Counted from the stretch's first letter, positions 42,107 through 50,549 are shown. The stretch is 64,000 nt of DNA from Streptomyces sp. CB02009 (GCF_001905825.1 NZ_LIVV01000005.1:658802-722801), one strand, 5' to 3'. The notes: generated by a model not told the origin, from the sequence alone. Program-made: numbers and translations.

Positions 42107-42679
42107 ATGCGTACCCTGATCAGCTCCGTCTTCGTCTCGCTCGACGGTGTCGTGGAGGCCCCGGGCGGCGAGCCCGGCTACCGGAACTCGGGCTGGACCT
42201 TCAAGGAGGTGGAGTTCGTCCCGGAGGCGTACGCGCTGAAGAGCCAGGAGCAGGAGGAGGCCGGGGCGATGCTGCTCGGCCGCGCCAGCTACGAGGCGTT
42301 CAGCGCCGTGTGGCCGGACATGGAGGACTTCGCCCGCTACAAGACGCTGCCGAAGTACGTGGTGTCCACGACCCTCACCGAGGACGACCTGGTCGACAAC
42401 TGGGGCGAGACGACGATCCTGCGCTCGCTCGACGAGGTCGCCGCGCTGAAGGAGACCGAGGGCGGCCCGATCATCATGCACGGCAGCGCCACGCTGGGCC
42501 GCGCGCTGTCGGACGCCGGCCTGATCGACCGGTACCACCTGCTCGTCTTCCCGCTGCTGCTCGGCGCGGGCAAGCGGCTGTTCAGCCAGACGGACAAGGA
42601 CGCGCAGCAGCTGAGGCTCGTCGAGCACGAGGCGTACTCCAACGGCATCCAGAAGAACGTCTTCGACGTCGTCCGCTAG
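42107..42679 (+). CDS. Dihydrofolate-reductase-like (RibD C-terminal) protein
   Basis: The 190-residue protein has the RibD C-terminal/DHFR-like fold: VFVSLDGVVEAPGG, MLLGRASYEAF, KYVVSTTL, and IIMHGSATLGRAL followed by FPLLLGAGKRLF. Such proteins bind NADPH, and their substrates are mostly unknown. It stands alone, 90 bp after the VOC gene. Confidence 0.9.
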   Translation: MRTLISSVFVSLDGVVEAPGGEPGYRNSGWTFKEVEFVPEAYALKSQEQEEAGAMLLGRASYEAFSAVWPDMEDFARYKTLPKYVVSTTLTEDDLVDNWGETTILRSLDEVAALKETEGGPIIMHGSATLGRALSDAGLIDRYHLLVFPLLLGAGKRLFSQTDKDAQQLRLVEHEAYSNGIQKNVFDVVR

Positions 42680-42712
42680 GCGCCCGACGGGCGTCCGACG
42701 GGCGTCCGCCGT

Positions 42713-43627
42713 CTAGGGGCCGACCGACGCCGCGTACTCCGCGAGTGCCTCGGTGCGGGTGCGGCGGGCGACCGCCGCGAGCACCGGGTTCGTCTCCCGG
42801 TAGTAGTGCTCGGTCACCAGGCCCCAGGCCAGGGCCCAGCCGCGCCCCCGCGCCCAGGTCGCGTCGTCGACGCGGGCCGCCTCGCGGAAGAGCGGGCGGG
42901 TGTCGGCGGTGAACAGGGTCCAGGCGGGCATCGTGTCGCAGGCGGGGTCGCCCGTGCCGACGCCGCCGAAGTCGATGACGGCGCTGAGGCGGCCCTCGCG
43001 GCCGAGCAGGTTGCCCGGCAGCAGGTCGCCGTGGACCCAGACGGGCGGACCGTCCCACTGCGGGAGCCGCAGGACGGCCTCCCAGGCGGTGGTGGCGAGG
43101 TCCGCGTCGATCAGCCCCTCGGCTCCGAAGTCGGCGATCGCGCGCGGCAGTTGGCCTTCCTCCCAGTCGGTGACATGGCCGCCGCGGAAGGACGTGGGCC
43201 CATCGCTCGCGTCGACGGCGCGCAGGGCGGCGCCGAAGCGGCCCAGGGCGTCGGCGGCGTGGGCGAGGTCGGTGAGCGGGACCGCGTAGGTGTCGTCGCC
43301 GTCGAGCCAGCGGTAGACCGACCAGGGCAGCGGGAACTCCGCGCCCGCCCCGGCCCGCCCCACCGGGACCGGGACGTCCAGCGGCAGGTGCGGGGCGAGC
43401 AGGGGCAGCCAGCGCTGCTCCTTCTCGACGTGGCGCGCGGCGTGGGGCACGCGGGGCAGCCGTACGACGAGGTCGTCGCCGAGGCGGAACATCGCGTTGT
43501 CCGTACCGGCCGAGGCCACGCGCCGGACCGGCAGGCCCGCCCACGCGGGGAACCGCCCGGCGACGAGCCGCTCGACGAGTGCGGTGTCGATGTCGAGTTC
43601 GCCGGGTTGCATCGGGGTGGCTGCCAT
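42713..43627 (-). CDS. Aminoglycoside-phosphotransferase-like kinase
   Basis: The 304-residue protein has the APH kinase fold: DNAMFRLGDDLVVRLPR with the ATP-binding Lys replaced by Arg, the catalytic loop VHGDLLPGNLL and the metal-binding IDFGGVGTGDPACD. Family members phosphorylate small molecules such as aminoglycosides, macrolides, choline or sugars. The substrate is not predictable. The ATG at 43627 lacks a strong Shine-Dalgarno sequence. Confidence 0.9.
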   Translation of the reverse strand: MAATPMQPGELDIDTALVERLVAGRFPAWAGLPVRRVASAGTDNAMFRLGDDLVVRLPRVPHAARHVEKEQRWLPLLAPHLPLDVPVPVGRAGAGAEFPLPWSVYRWLDGDDTYAVPLTDLAHAADALGRFGAALRAVDASDGPTSFRGGHVTDWEEGQLPRAIADFGAEGLIDADLATTAWEAVLRLPQWDGPPVWVHGDLLPGNLLGREGRLSAVIDFGGVGTGDPACDTMPAWTLFTADTRPLFREAARVDDATWARGRGWALAWGLVTEHYYRETNPVLAAVARRTRTEALAEYAASVGP

Positions 43628-43671
43628 ACCGGGGAGGCTAACGAGCCCCCTCGCGGCGAGCCACACGATTT

Positions 43672-43754
43672 CCCCGGGGGCTCCGCTTCCTCGGGGCTCC
43701 GCTCGACGGGGCCCGCTCGCTGGGGCCCCGCTCCCTCGGAGCCCCGCTCGACGG
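43672..43754. repeat. Short tandem repeat in spacer
   Basis: About four imperfect copies of a GGGGCTCCGCTCGACG-type unit fill the gap between the kinase gene start and the cutC stop. Confidence 0.6.
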
Positions 43755-44453
43755 CTACGCGTCGAGCGCCTCGCGCCATGTCCGTACCGCGTCCGCCGAG
43801 ACCGGGGCCGCCCAGCCCCGGGGGCGGGCCGCGCCGCCGATGTGGAAGGCGTCGAGGCCCGCCGCGCGCAGTTCGGGGAGGTGGTCGAGGCGGAGGCCGC
43901 CGCCGACGAGGATCCGGGCCTCGTAGCGGGGCTCGCCCGCGCGGGCGGCCTCGGCCTTGAGGGTGGCCAGGCCGTCGTCGACGCCGGTGGCGGCGCCCGC
44001 CGTCAGATAGGTGTCGAGGCCGGGCAGGTCGGCGAGCCGCTTGCGCAGCCCGTCGCGGTCGGTGGTGCGGTCGATCGCCCGGTGGAAGGTCCAGCGGCAG
44101 CCGTCGAGGACGGCGATGAGACGCTCGACGGCGACGAGGTCGGGCTCGCCGTCGGGGGTGAGGAAGCCGAGGACGAACTCGTCGGCGCCCGCCTCGCGGA
44201 GGTCGAGGGCCCGGGTCACCAGGGCGTCGACGCCCTCGGGGCCGCCGGCGGAGAAGCCGTCGGCGAGGCGGAGCATCACGCGCAGCGGGATGTCGACGGC
44301 GGCGCGGATGGCGGCGAAGCCGGTCCGGGACGGGGTGAGTCCGTCCGCCGCCATGTCGGTGACGAGTTCGAGCCTGTCGGCTCCACCGGTCTGGGCAGCG
44401 ACCGCGTCTTCCTCGTCGAGGGCGATCACCTCAAGGACTGCACGGTTGCTCAT
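43755..44453 (-). CDS. cutC: CutC-family protein
   Basis: The 232-residue protein is a TIM-barrel CutC homologue, with GGADRLELVTDMAADGLTPS, VMLRLADGF, FHRAIDRTTD and ILVGGGLRLDHL. CutC was named for copper tolerance in E. coli, but that role is debated. The ATG at 44453 is chosen because GGAGGA lies 9 nt upstream; the ATG at 44462 would leave no spacing. It sits beside the copper block but has no CsoR-type box of its own. Confidence 0.9.
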   Translation of the reverse strand: MSNRAVLEVIALDEEDAVAAQTGGADRLELVTDMAADGLTPSRTGFAAIRAAVDIPLRVMLRLADGFSAGGPEGVDALVTRALDLREAGADEFVLGFLTPDGEPDLVAVERLIAVLDGCRWTFHRAIDRTTDRDGLRKRLADLPGLDTYLTAGAATGVDDGLATLKAEAARAGEPRYEARILVGGGLRLDHLPELRAAGLDAFHIGGAARPRGWAAPVSADAVRTWREALDA

Positions 44454-44505
44454 CGAGCCCATTCCTCCATGAATGCGTCTCTACAGGTCTAGTCCAATGT
44501 CCAGC

Positions 44506-45516
44506 CTAGCTGTGCTCGTGGTCTCCCGCATCGTGCGTGGCCTCACCGGTTGCGGGTGCGGGCGCCTTGCCACCCGCCCCGGACCCGTCGCCGGCGGTGC
44601 CCGCGGTCACCGTGAAGGCCGCCGTCCGCACCTTGCCCTCGTGCTGGAAGTCGAGGAACAGGCGGTACGTGCCCGCGCTGGGCGCCGTCGCCATAAAGGA
44701 GACGTCGGGGCCAGGACCGCCCTCGTTCGGGTGCACGTGGAGGTAGGCGAGGTCGCCGTCGCGCAGGGCGACGAGGTGTCCGTACGCCCCGAGGTACGGC
44801 TCCAGGTCGGTGACCGGCTTTCCGGCCCTGGTGACGGTGAGCCGGAGCTCGCCGGCCTTGCCGGGGTTCAGGGCGCCGCCGAGGCGGACCTGGTAGCCGT
44901 CGACGGTGGAGGTCGGCGCGACGGCGGGCAGCGGCTTCGGCGCGTACGCCCCCGGTACGGAGAGGTCGACGCCGAGCGTGATGCCCCGGGCGCCGGGCGC
45001 GGCGGGCTTGAAGTCGGCGAAGGCCTTGTAGCCCCCGGCCCGGGGCAGGTCCGCGACCACCGACCAGGTGCCGTCGGCCGCCTTCACGGGGTGCAGATGG
45101 CGGAAGGTGTTGAGGTCGCGCGAGGCGACGATGAAGTGCAATTCCTTGCCGTGCTCGGTGGTGAACGCGGTGACCTTCCGGCCGGCCGAGTCCTTGATCG
45201 AGAACTTCAGGGTGCTCCTGCCCGCGGCGGGGGCGGGGGTCTCCATGGCCAGGGTGTAGCCGCCCTCGGAGACCTGGAGGCCGCCGGGGGTGTTCGCCGC
45301 GGCGGTGCCGGGGGTCTCCGCGGGGGCGCCCTCCTCGTGCCCGGCGTGACCGTCCGCCACCGCGCTCTCCGACGGCGCGGGCGCGGCCGCGTGCTCCCCG
45401 TGCCCGGCCTTCTTCGGCTCCTCGACGGGGCCGACGCCCGTACCCACCCCGTATGCGGCCCCGAAGGTCGCGGCGAGTGCGGCGGCATAGGCAGTGATCT
45501 TCACTCCGGTGTTCAT
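44506..45516 (-). CDS. Exported His-rich copper-locus protein
   Basis: The 336-residue protein begins with a signal peptide or anchor (residues 1-27), then a His/Glu-rich linker (GHGEHAAAP, DGHAGHEEG). Two related beta-sandwich-like repeats follow, each with paired His (FRHLHPVK near 133 and AYLHVHPNEGG near 265), and the protein ends GDHEHS. The repeated H-x-H motifs outside the membrane suggest copper capture or delivery (inference). The family is uncharacterised as far as I know. It is divergent from copZ and separated from it by CsoR-type operators. Confidence 0.82.
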   Translation of the reverse strand: MNTGVKITAYAAALAATFGAAYGVGTGVGPVEEPKKAGHGEHAAAPAPSESAVADGHAGHEEGAPAETPGTAAANTPGGLQVSEGGYTLAMETPAPAAGRSTLKFSIKDSAGRKVTAFTTEHGKELHFIVASRDLNTFRHLHPVKAADGTWSVVADLPRAGGYKAFADFKPAAPGARGITLGVDLSVPGAYAPKPLPAVAPTSTVDGYQVRLGGALNPGKAGELRLTVTRAGKPVTDLEPYLGAYGHLVALRDGDLAYLHVHPNEGGPGPDVSFMATAPSAGTYRLFLDFQHEGKVRTAAFTVTAGTAGDGSGAGGKAPAPATGEATHDAGDHEHS

Positions 45517-45574
45517 GGCTGCTCTCCCGTACGTGGGTGATGGCGGCGTCGGTAGCCGTTCGATGCACTTCACC

Positions 45575-45591
45575 ATACCCCTGGGGGGTAT
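45575..45591. promoter_or_regulatory. CsoR-type copper operator 1
   Basis: ATACCCCTGGGGGGTAT is a perfect inverted repeat (7-3-7) matching the known CsoR operator pattern of A/T-rich ends around C and G tracts. It is placed 59 bp upstream of the exported His-rich gene and upstream of copZ. Confidence 0.88.
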
Positions 45592-45621
45592 CAAGTCAAG
45601 TCCGGGAACTGCTTGCGCGGG

Positions 45622-45638
45622 ATACGGGAGGGGGGTAT
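45622..45638. promoter_or_regulatory. Degenerate CsoR-type operator 2
   Basis: ATACGGGAGGGGGGTAT keeps the right half of the CsoR pattern and the ATAC left edge but not the C tract. It is the weakest of the three sites in this promoter region. Confidence 0.5.
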
Positions 45639-45657
45639 ACATGGAAGAGAAGTCGAG

Positions 45658-45674
45658 ATACCCCCCGAGGGTAT
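45658..45674. promoter_or_regulatory. CsoR-type copper operator 3
   Basis: ATACCCCCCGAGGGTAT has 6-bp perfect arms and lies 33 bp upstream of the copZ start codon, a good position to repress copZ-copA-csoR. Confidence 0.8.
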
Positions 45675-45706
45675 TCAGTCCCACCGGAACCGACCGAGGA
45701 GAAGCC

Positions 45707-45991
45707 ATGGGCTCCTGCTGCACCCCCGACAACAGCTGCTCGACCACCACGGAGGCCGCCGCCGTCGCGGTCGCCGACAGCACCACCACGGTCTACGCCG
45801 TCTCCGGCATGACCTGCGGCCACTGCAGGACCGCCATCACCAAGTCCGTCGGCGCGCTCGACGGCGTCATCTCCGTCGACGTCGACATCACCGGCGGCCT
45901 CGTCACCGTCACCACCGGCGGCGAGCCCGACGACGCGGCGATCACCGCGGCGGTCGACGACGCGGGCTACGAGCTCACCGGCCGCGCCTGA
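45707..45991 (+). CDS. copZ: CopZ-type copper chaperone
   Basis: The 94-residue protein has a C-terminal heavy-metal-associated domain with the metal motif GMTCGHC near residue 35 and a TVTT-type beta strand, ending in a GYELTGRA helix. An extra N-terminal CC and CS pair (MGSCCTPDNSCS) may bind more copper. It carries Cu(I) to CopA. A GAGGAGAAG ribosome binding site lies 5 nt before the ATG. It is the first gene of the copper operon. Confidence 0.94.
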   Translation: MGSCCTPDNSCSTTTEAAAVAVADSTTTVYAVSGMTCGHCRTAITKSVGALDGVISVDVDITGGLVTVTTGGEPDDAAITAAVDDAGYELTGRA

Positions 45992-46082
45992 CCGACAGCC
46001 CCCTCGGCCGCCGGGGCCCGCCCACCACGCCCGGGCCCCGGCCCCCGGCACCCCCCGTACTCACGAGGAGCAGGAAGAGCTA

Positions 46083-48350
46083 ATGACAACGACGACACCG
46101 GGCAGCGCCCAGGTCGAGCTCGCCATCGGCGGCATGACCTGCGCCTCGTGTGCGGCCCGCATCGAGAAGAAGCTCAACCGGATGGACGGGGTCGAGGCCA
46201 CCGTCAACTACGCCACCGAGAAGGCGAAGGTCACCTTCGACGCCGACATCGACGTCGCCGACCTCATCGCCACCGTCGAGGCCACCGGCTACACCGCCGC
46301 CGAGCCCGCGCCCCCGCGCTCCGAGGCCCCCGGCGCACCCGACGGCCCCACCGACGAGGAGAGGGCCGACGAGGAGCTGCGGCCCCTCAAGCAGCGGCTG
46401 ATCACCGCCGTCGCCCTCGCCGTGCCCGTCATCGCCATGGCGATGGTCCCGGCGCTCCAGATCGAGTACTGGCAGTGGCTGAGTCTCACGCTCGCCGCGC
46501 CGGTCGTCGTCTACGCCGCCTGGCCGTTCCACCGCGCCGCCTGGACGAACGCCCGGCACGGCGCCGCCACCATGGACACGCTGATCTCGGTCGGCACGAT
46601 CGCCGCGTTCCTGTGGTCCCTGTGGGCGCTGTTCTTCGGGACCGCCGGCACACCGGGGATGACCCACCCCTTCGAGTTCACCATCGCCCGCACCGACGGC
46701 GCCGGGAACATCTACCTGGAGGCCGCCGCCGGCGTCACCGCCTTCATCCTCGCCGGCCGCTACTTCGAGGCCCGCTCGAAGCGCAAGGCGGGCGCCGCGC
46801 TCAAGGCGCTGATGCAGCTGGGCGCCAAGGAGGTCACCGTCCTGCGCGGCGGCCGCGAGGTCACCGTGCCCACCGCCGAACTCCAGGTCGGCGACCGCTT
46901 CCTGGTCCGGCCCGGCGAGAAGATCGCCACCGACGGCACCGTCGTCGAGGGCTCGTCCGCCGTCGACGCCTCCATGCTCACCGGCGAGTCCGTCCCGGTC
47001 GAGGTCTCCGTCGGCGACTCCGTCACCGGCGCCACCCTGAACGCCGGCGGCCGCCTCGTCGTCGAGGCCACCCGCGTCGGCTCCGACACCCAGCTCGCCC
47101 GGATGGCCAAGCTCGTCGAGGACGCGCAGAACGGCAAGGCCGCCGCCCAGCGCCTCGCCGACCGGATCTCGGCCGTCTTCGTCCCCATCGTCATCGCGCT
47201 CGCCCTGGGCACCCTCGGCTTCTGGCTGGGCACCGGACAGGGACTGACCGCCGCGTTCACCGCCGCCGTCGCCGTCCTGATCATCGCCTGCCCCTGCGCC
47301 CTCGGCCTCGCCACCCCGACCGCCCTCATGGTCGGCACCGGCCGCGGCGCCCAGCTCGGCATCCTCATCAAGGGACCCGAGGTCCTGGAGACCACCCGCA
47401 AGGTCGACACGATCGTCCTCGACAAGACCGGCACCGTCACCACCGGACGGATGACCCTCCTCAAGGTCCACACCGCCGAGGGCGCCGACGAGAAGGACGT
47501 CCTGCGGCTCGCGGGCGCCCTGGAGCACTCCTCCGAGCACCCGATCGCCCAGGCCGTCGCGACCGGCGCCGCCGCCAGGGTGGGCACCCTGCCGACCCCC
47601 GAGGACTTCGCCAACATCCCCGGGCTCGGCGTCCAGGGCGTCGTCGACGGGCACGCCGTCCTCGTCGGCCGCGAGAAGCTCCTCGACGAATGGGCCATGA
47701 CCCTCCCCGCGGACCTCAAGTCCGCGAAGGACACCGCCGAGAAGGCCGGCAGGACCGCGATCGCGGTCGCCTGGGACGGCGAGGCCCGCGCGGTCCTCGA
47801 GGTCGCCGACGCGGTGAAGGAGACCAGCGCCGAGGCCATCAGGCGGCTCCGCGGGCTCGGCCTCACCCCGATCCTGCTCACCGGGGACAACAAGGCGGTC
47901 GCCGAGGCCGTCGCCGCCGAGGTCGGCATCGACGAGGTCATCGCCGAGGTCATGCCGCAGGACAAGGTCGACGTCGTCAAGAAGCTCCAGTCGGAGGGCC
48001 GTTCGGTCGCCATGGTCGGCGACGGCGTCAACGACGCGGCCGCGCTCGCCCAGGCCGACCTCGGTCTGGCCATGGGCACCGGCACGGACGCCGCCATCGA
48101 GGCCGGCGACCTGACCCTCGTACGGGGGGACCTGCGGGCCGCGGCCGACGCGATCCGGCTCTCCCGCAAGACGCTCGGCACGATCCGCTCGAACCTCTTC
48201 TGGGCCTTCGCCTACAACGTGGCGGCCCTGCCGCTCGCCGCGGCCGGACTGCTCAACCCGATGATCGCGGGCGCGGCCATGGCCTTCTCCTCGGTCTTCG
48301 TGGTCGGCAACAGCCTGCGGCTGCGGGGCTTCCAGGCCGCCGACAAGTGA
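46083..48350 (+). CDS. copA: Copper-exporting P1B-type ATPase
   Basis: The 755-residue protein has one N-terminal metal domain (GMTCASC near residues 17-23), eight predicted membrane spans, the translocation motif CPC at 403-405, the phosphorylation motif DKTGT (Asp447), the HP pair in EHPIAQ and the hinge GDGVNDAAALAQADLG. The C-terminal NPMIAGAAMAFSS helix is typical of Cu(I) pumps. It exports cytosolic copper. The gene follows copZ by 91 bp and precedes csoR by 37 bp. Confidence 0.96.
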   Translation: MTTTTPGSAQVELAIGGMTCASCAARIEKKLNRMDGVEATVNYATEKAKVTFDADIDVADLIATVEATGYTAAEPAPPRSEAPGAPDGPTDEERADEELRPLKQRLITAVALAVPVIAMAMVPALQIEYWQWLSLTLAAPVVVYAAWPFHRAAWTNARHGAATMDTLISVGTIAAFLWSLWALFFGTAGTPGMTHPFEFTIARTDGAGNIYLEAAAGVTAFILAGRYFEARSKRKAGAALKALMQLGAKEVTVLRGGREVTVPTAELQVGDRFLVRPGEKIATDGTVVEGSSAVDASMLTGESVPVEVSVGDSVTGATLNAGGRLVVEATRVGSDTQLARMAKLVEDAQNGKAAAQRLADRISAVFVPIVIALALGTLGFWLGTGQGLTAAFTAAVAVLIIACPCALGLATPTALMVGTGRGAQLGILIKGPEVLETTRKVDTIVLDKTGTVTTGRMTLLKVHTAEGADEKDVLRLAGALEHSSEHPIAQAVATGAAARVGTLPTPEDFANIPGLGVQGVVDGHAVLVGREKLLDEWAMTLPADLKSAKDTAEKAGRTAIAVAWDGEARAVLEVADAVKETSAEAIRRLRGLGLTPILLTGDNKAVAEAVAAEVGIDEVIAEVMPQDKVDVVKKLQSEGRSVAMVGDGVNDAAALAQADLGLAMGTGTDAAIEAGDLTLVRGDLRAAADAIRLSRKTLGTIRSNLFWAFAYNVAALPLAAAGLLNPMIAGAAMAFSSVFVVGNSLRLRGFQAADK

Positions 48351-48387
48351 TCCGACGCCGACTCAGCGAAGTGACGGGGAGACTGCC

Positions 48388-48669
48388 ATGGCCGGATACG
48401 GACAGCACAAGGAAGACATCATCAGACGCCTGCGCAGGATCGAGGGCCAGGTCAGGGGGGTGCAGCGGATGGTCGACGAGGACGTCTACTGCATCGACGT
48501 CCTGACCCAGGTCTCCGCGATCAACGCGGCCCTCCAGTCCTGCGCGGTGGCCCTGCTCGACGAGCACCTGAGCTGCTGCGTCACGGAGGCCATCGCGCAG
48601 GGCGGGGACCAGGCGAAAGTGAAGGTGGGCGAGGCGTCGAAGGCGATCGCCCGGCTGATCCGGACGTGA
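48388..48669 (+). CDS. csoR: CsoR-type copper-sensing repressor
   Basis: The 93-residue protein has the CsoR/RcnR fold with the W-X-Y-Z pattern: Cys in DVYCIDVL, His in LLDEHLS and Cys in SCCVTE. This Cys-His-Cys set matches Cu(I)-binding CsoR. Copper binding releases the tetramer from DNA. A GGGGAG ribosome binding site precedes the ATG. It is the third gene of the copZ-copA operon and probably represses all four CsoR-type sites in the block. Confidence 0.94.
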   Translation: MAGYGQHKEDIIRRLRRIEGQVRGVQRMVDEDVYCIDVLTQVSAINAALQSCAVALLDEHLSCCVTEAIAQGGDQAKVKVGEASKAIARLIRT

Positions 48670-48671
48670 CC

Positions 48672-48810
48672 GTGCGCGCGGGCCGGAGGACACGGGCCCG
48701 CGCCGCCGGACCGGGAGGACACAGGCCCGTTCCACCGGACCGGCAGGACACGGGCTCGCGCCACCGGTCCGGCGGGACACGGCCCGCGCCACGGATCCGG
48801 GCGCGGGCCG
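48672..48810. repeat. Degenerate tandem repeat after csoR
   Basis: About four copies of a GGACACGGGCCCGCGCCACCGG-like unit of roughly 33 bp (first part at most: GGACACGGGCC) run on after csoR. A plus-strand frame through them is not convincing as a gene. Confidence 0.55.
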
Positions 48811-48837
48811 GTGACCTGACGGACTCGGCAGGTCGTG

Positions 48838-49005
48838 TCAACCGCCCTTGCGTGAAGGACAGTCGGCGGTCAGCGTGAGGCTCAGCCGGAGGCAGAGGCC
48901 GAGCAGCTGCCCGAGGAGCACCAGCTCCGCCCTTCCGGGCGGACCGGAGCCGCAGACCTTCACGCAGGGGCGGTTCCACGCAGGGGACTTCCTGAGGGTC
49001 GACAT
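48838..49005 (-). CDS. 55-residue Cys-containing ORF behind a CsoR-type box
   Basis: An ATG-initiated frame of 55 residues has cysteines at 14, 18, 38 and 49 (NRPCVKVCGSG, GLCLRL, TADCPS) and a hydrophobic helix (AELVLLGQLLGLCLRL). G or C occupies about 87% of third codon positions, as in real genes here. The start lies 10 bp from a CsoR-type operator at 49015-49031. A small copper-induced peptide is possible. Against it, the ribosome binding site is weak and a 19-bp inverted repeat (48840-48858 with 48957-48975) spans most of the frame, so it could be a structured RNA or DNA element. Confidence 0.45.
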   Translation of the reverse strand: MSTLRKSPAWNRPCVKVCGSGPPGRAELVLLGQLLGLCLRLSLTLTADCPSRKGG

Positions 49006-49014
49006 CCCGCCAGC

Positions 49015-49031
49015 GTACCCCTGGGGGGTAT
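49015..49031. promoter_or_regulatory. CsoR-type copper operator 4
   Basis: GTACCCCTGGGGGGTAT is nearly identical to operator 1. It lies about 23 bp upstream of a TACGAT -10 box (49055-49060) for the BlaI-type gene and 10 bp upstream of the start of the divergent small ORF, so copper could induce both. Confidence 0.85.
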
Positions 49032-49082
49032 ACCTGGGCGAGGGGACCGGCCCGTACGATGAGCCGCCCGTAGGGGGAGGGG

Positions 49083-49475
49083 ATGCACGTGCGCCGGCTG
49101 GGAGAGCTGGAGGCCGAGATCATGGACCGACTGTGGGCCTGGCAGCGGCCCGCCACGGTCCGCGAGATCGTCGACGACATCAACCGCGGCCGGCGGGTCG
49201 CCTACACGACCGTCATGACCGTCGCGGACATCCTGCACCGCAAGGGCTGGCTCCGCCGCGAGAAGGCCGGCCGGGCCTGGCTGTACGAGCCCGTCCGCAG
49301 CCGCGAGGAGTACACCGCGGGCCTGATGCGGGACGCCCTCGGCGACAGCCAGGACCGCCCCGCCGCCCTCCTCCGGTTCGTCGAGGTCATCTCGGACGAG
49401 GACATGGACGCCCTCGACGCGGCCCTGCGCGCCGCACGCGGCGAACCGCGCCCCGGAGACGGGAGCGGCGCGTGA
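49083..49475 (+). CDS. BlaI/MecI/CopY-family repressor
   Basis: The 130-residue protein has the BlaI-type winged helix: LGELEAEIMDRLWAW, the recognition segment VAYTTVMTVADILHRKGWL and the basic wing. It lacks the C-terminal CxC copper site of CopY. It overlaps the downstream M56 protease gene by 4 bp. In beta-lactam systems the paired protease cuts the repressor. The CsoR-type box in front places the pair under copper control here. An AGGGGGAGGGG ribosome binding site precedes the ATG. Confidence 0.92.
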   Translation: MHVRRLGELEAEIMDRLWAWQRPATVREIVDDINRGRRVAYTTVMTVADILHRKGWLRREKAGRAWLYEPVRSREEYTAGLMRDALGDSQDRPAALLRFVEVISDEDMDALDAALRAARGEPRPGDGSGA

Positions 49476-50389
49476 ACGTGAACCATCACGTCCTCGTCCC
49501 GCTCGGTCTCGTCGTCCTCACCGGCTTCCTCGTCCCCTGGCTGCTCGTCCGGGCGCGCTGGGCCCAGCAGGCCCCCCGGCTCGCCCTCGGCGTGTGGGCC
49601 GCGTGCGGCGCCGCGTTCGCCGCGGCGACCGCCCTGCTGCCGGCCCAGCTGGTCCTGTCGAGCGCCAGCAGCCACCGCCTCGCGGACATGATGTTCACGT
49701 TCCGGCCGCCCACGGTCGAGCAGCTCCTGGGCCTCGACGGACGCGAGCGGTTCGCCTTCGCGCTCTCCCTCGCCGTGCTCTCGATGCCCACCGCCGCGTT
49801 CGTCCGCCGGCTCGTCAGGGCCCGCCGGGTGCGGGTGCGGCACGCGGGGGTGCTGCGGCTCGTCGGACGCTACGACCCCGTGCTGCGGGTCACCGTCCTC
49901 GACGACGAACGCCCCGCCGTGTACTGCCTGCCGGGCCGCTCGCGCCGGGTCGTCGTCTCCTCCGGCGCGGTGGACACCCTCACGCCCGCCCAGCTCGCGG
50001 CGGCGCTCGCGCACGAGCGGGCCCACATCGCGGGGCGGCACCATCTCCTCGTCGCCGCGGCGGAGGCCTTCGCCGCGGTGTTCTCGCGCCTGCCGCTCGC
50101 CCGGCACGGCGAGGGCTCCGTACCGCTGCTGCTCGAAATGGCGGCGGACGACCGGGCGTTGCGCCGGTGCACGCGGGACGCGCTGGCCACCGCGCTGTAC
50201 GCGCTCGCCTCGGGGCGGGCGCCGCGGTCCGCGTTCGCGGCGGGCGGGCCGTCGGCGGCGCTGCGGATGCGGCGCATCCTCACCCCGCACAGCGAGGGTC
50301 ATCCCGTCCTGCGCGGCCTGATGACCATCGCGGCCGCAGGTCTCGCGATGACGCCCTTGATCGTCGCCTGCTGTTCCTTCCCCGGTTAA
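49472..50389 (+). CDS. M56-family membrane metalloprotease
   Basis: The 305-residue protein has three to four membrane spans and a zinc-protease motif HERAH (in LAHERAHIAGRHH near residue 189), with a later Glu in EMAADDRA as the likely third zinc ligand. M56 proteins such as BlaR1 and MecR1 cleave their cognate BlaI-type repressor. This one has no penicillin-sensing domain, so the signal is different. The start GTG overlaps the repressor stop codon. Confidence 0.92.
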   Translation: MNVNHHVLVPLGLVVLTGFLVPWLLVRARWAQQAPRLALGVWAACGAAFAAATALLPAQLVLSSASSHRLADMMFTFRPPTVEQLLGLDGRERFAFALSLAVLSMPTAAFVRRLVRARRVRVRHAGVLRLVGRYDPVLRVTVLDDERPAVYCLPGRSRRVVVSSGAVDTLTPAQLAAALAHERAHIAGRHHLLVAAAEAFAAVFSRLPLARHGEGSVPLLLEMAADDRALRRCTRDALATALYALASGRAPRSAFAAGGPSAALRMRRILTPHSEGHPVLRGLMTIAAAGLAMTPLIVACCSFPG

Positions 50390-50549
50390 TCGACTCGCTT
50401 CAGTACGTCCGTTCCGTACGCCCGACCTGCCGAACAGCGCTATTTACTAAGCGAATTCGTAGATTTCGCATCGGTCACGAACAACTGAATTCCCCGCTAT
50501 TGTGGGTATGTTGGGGTTCGGGCTCGGCACGTCGAAGGGTACAAAACCG

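Noticed and set aside
48666..48878. Plus-strand 70-codon frame after csoR
   Set aside because: It runs through a tandem repeat, is Arg/Pro/Gly-rich and has no ribosome binding site of its own.
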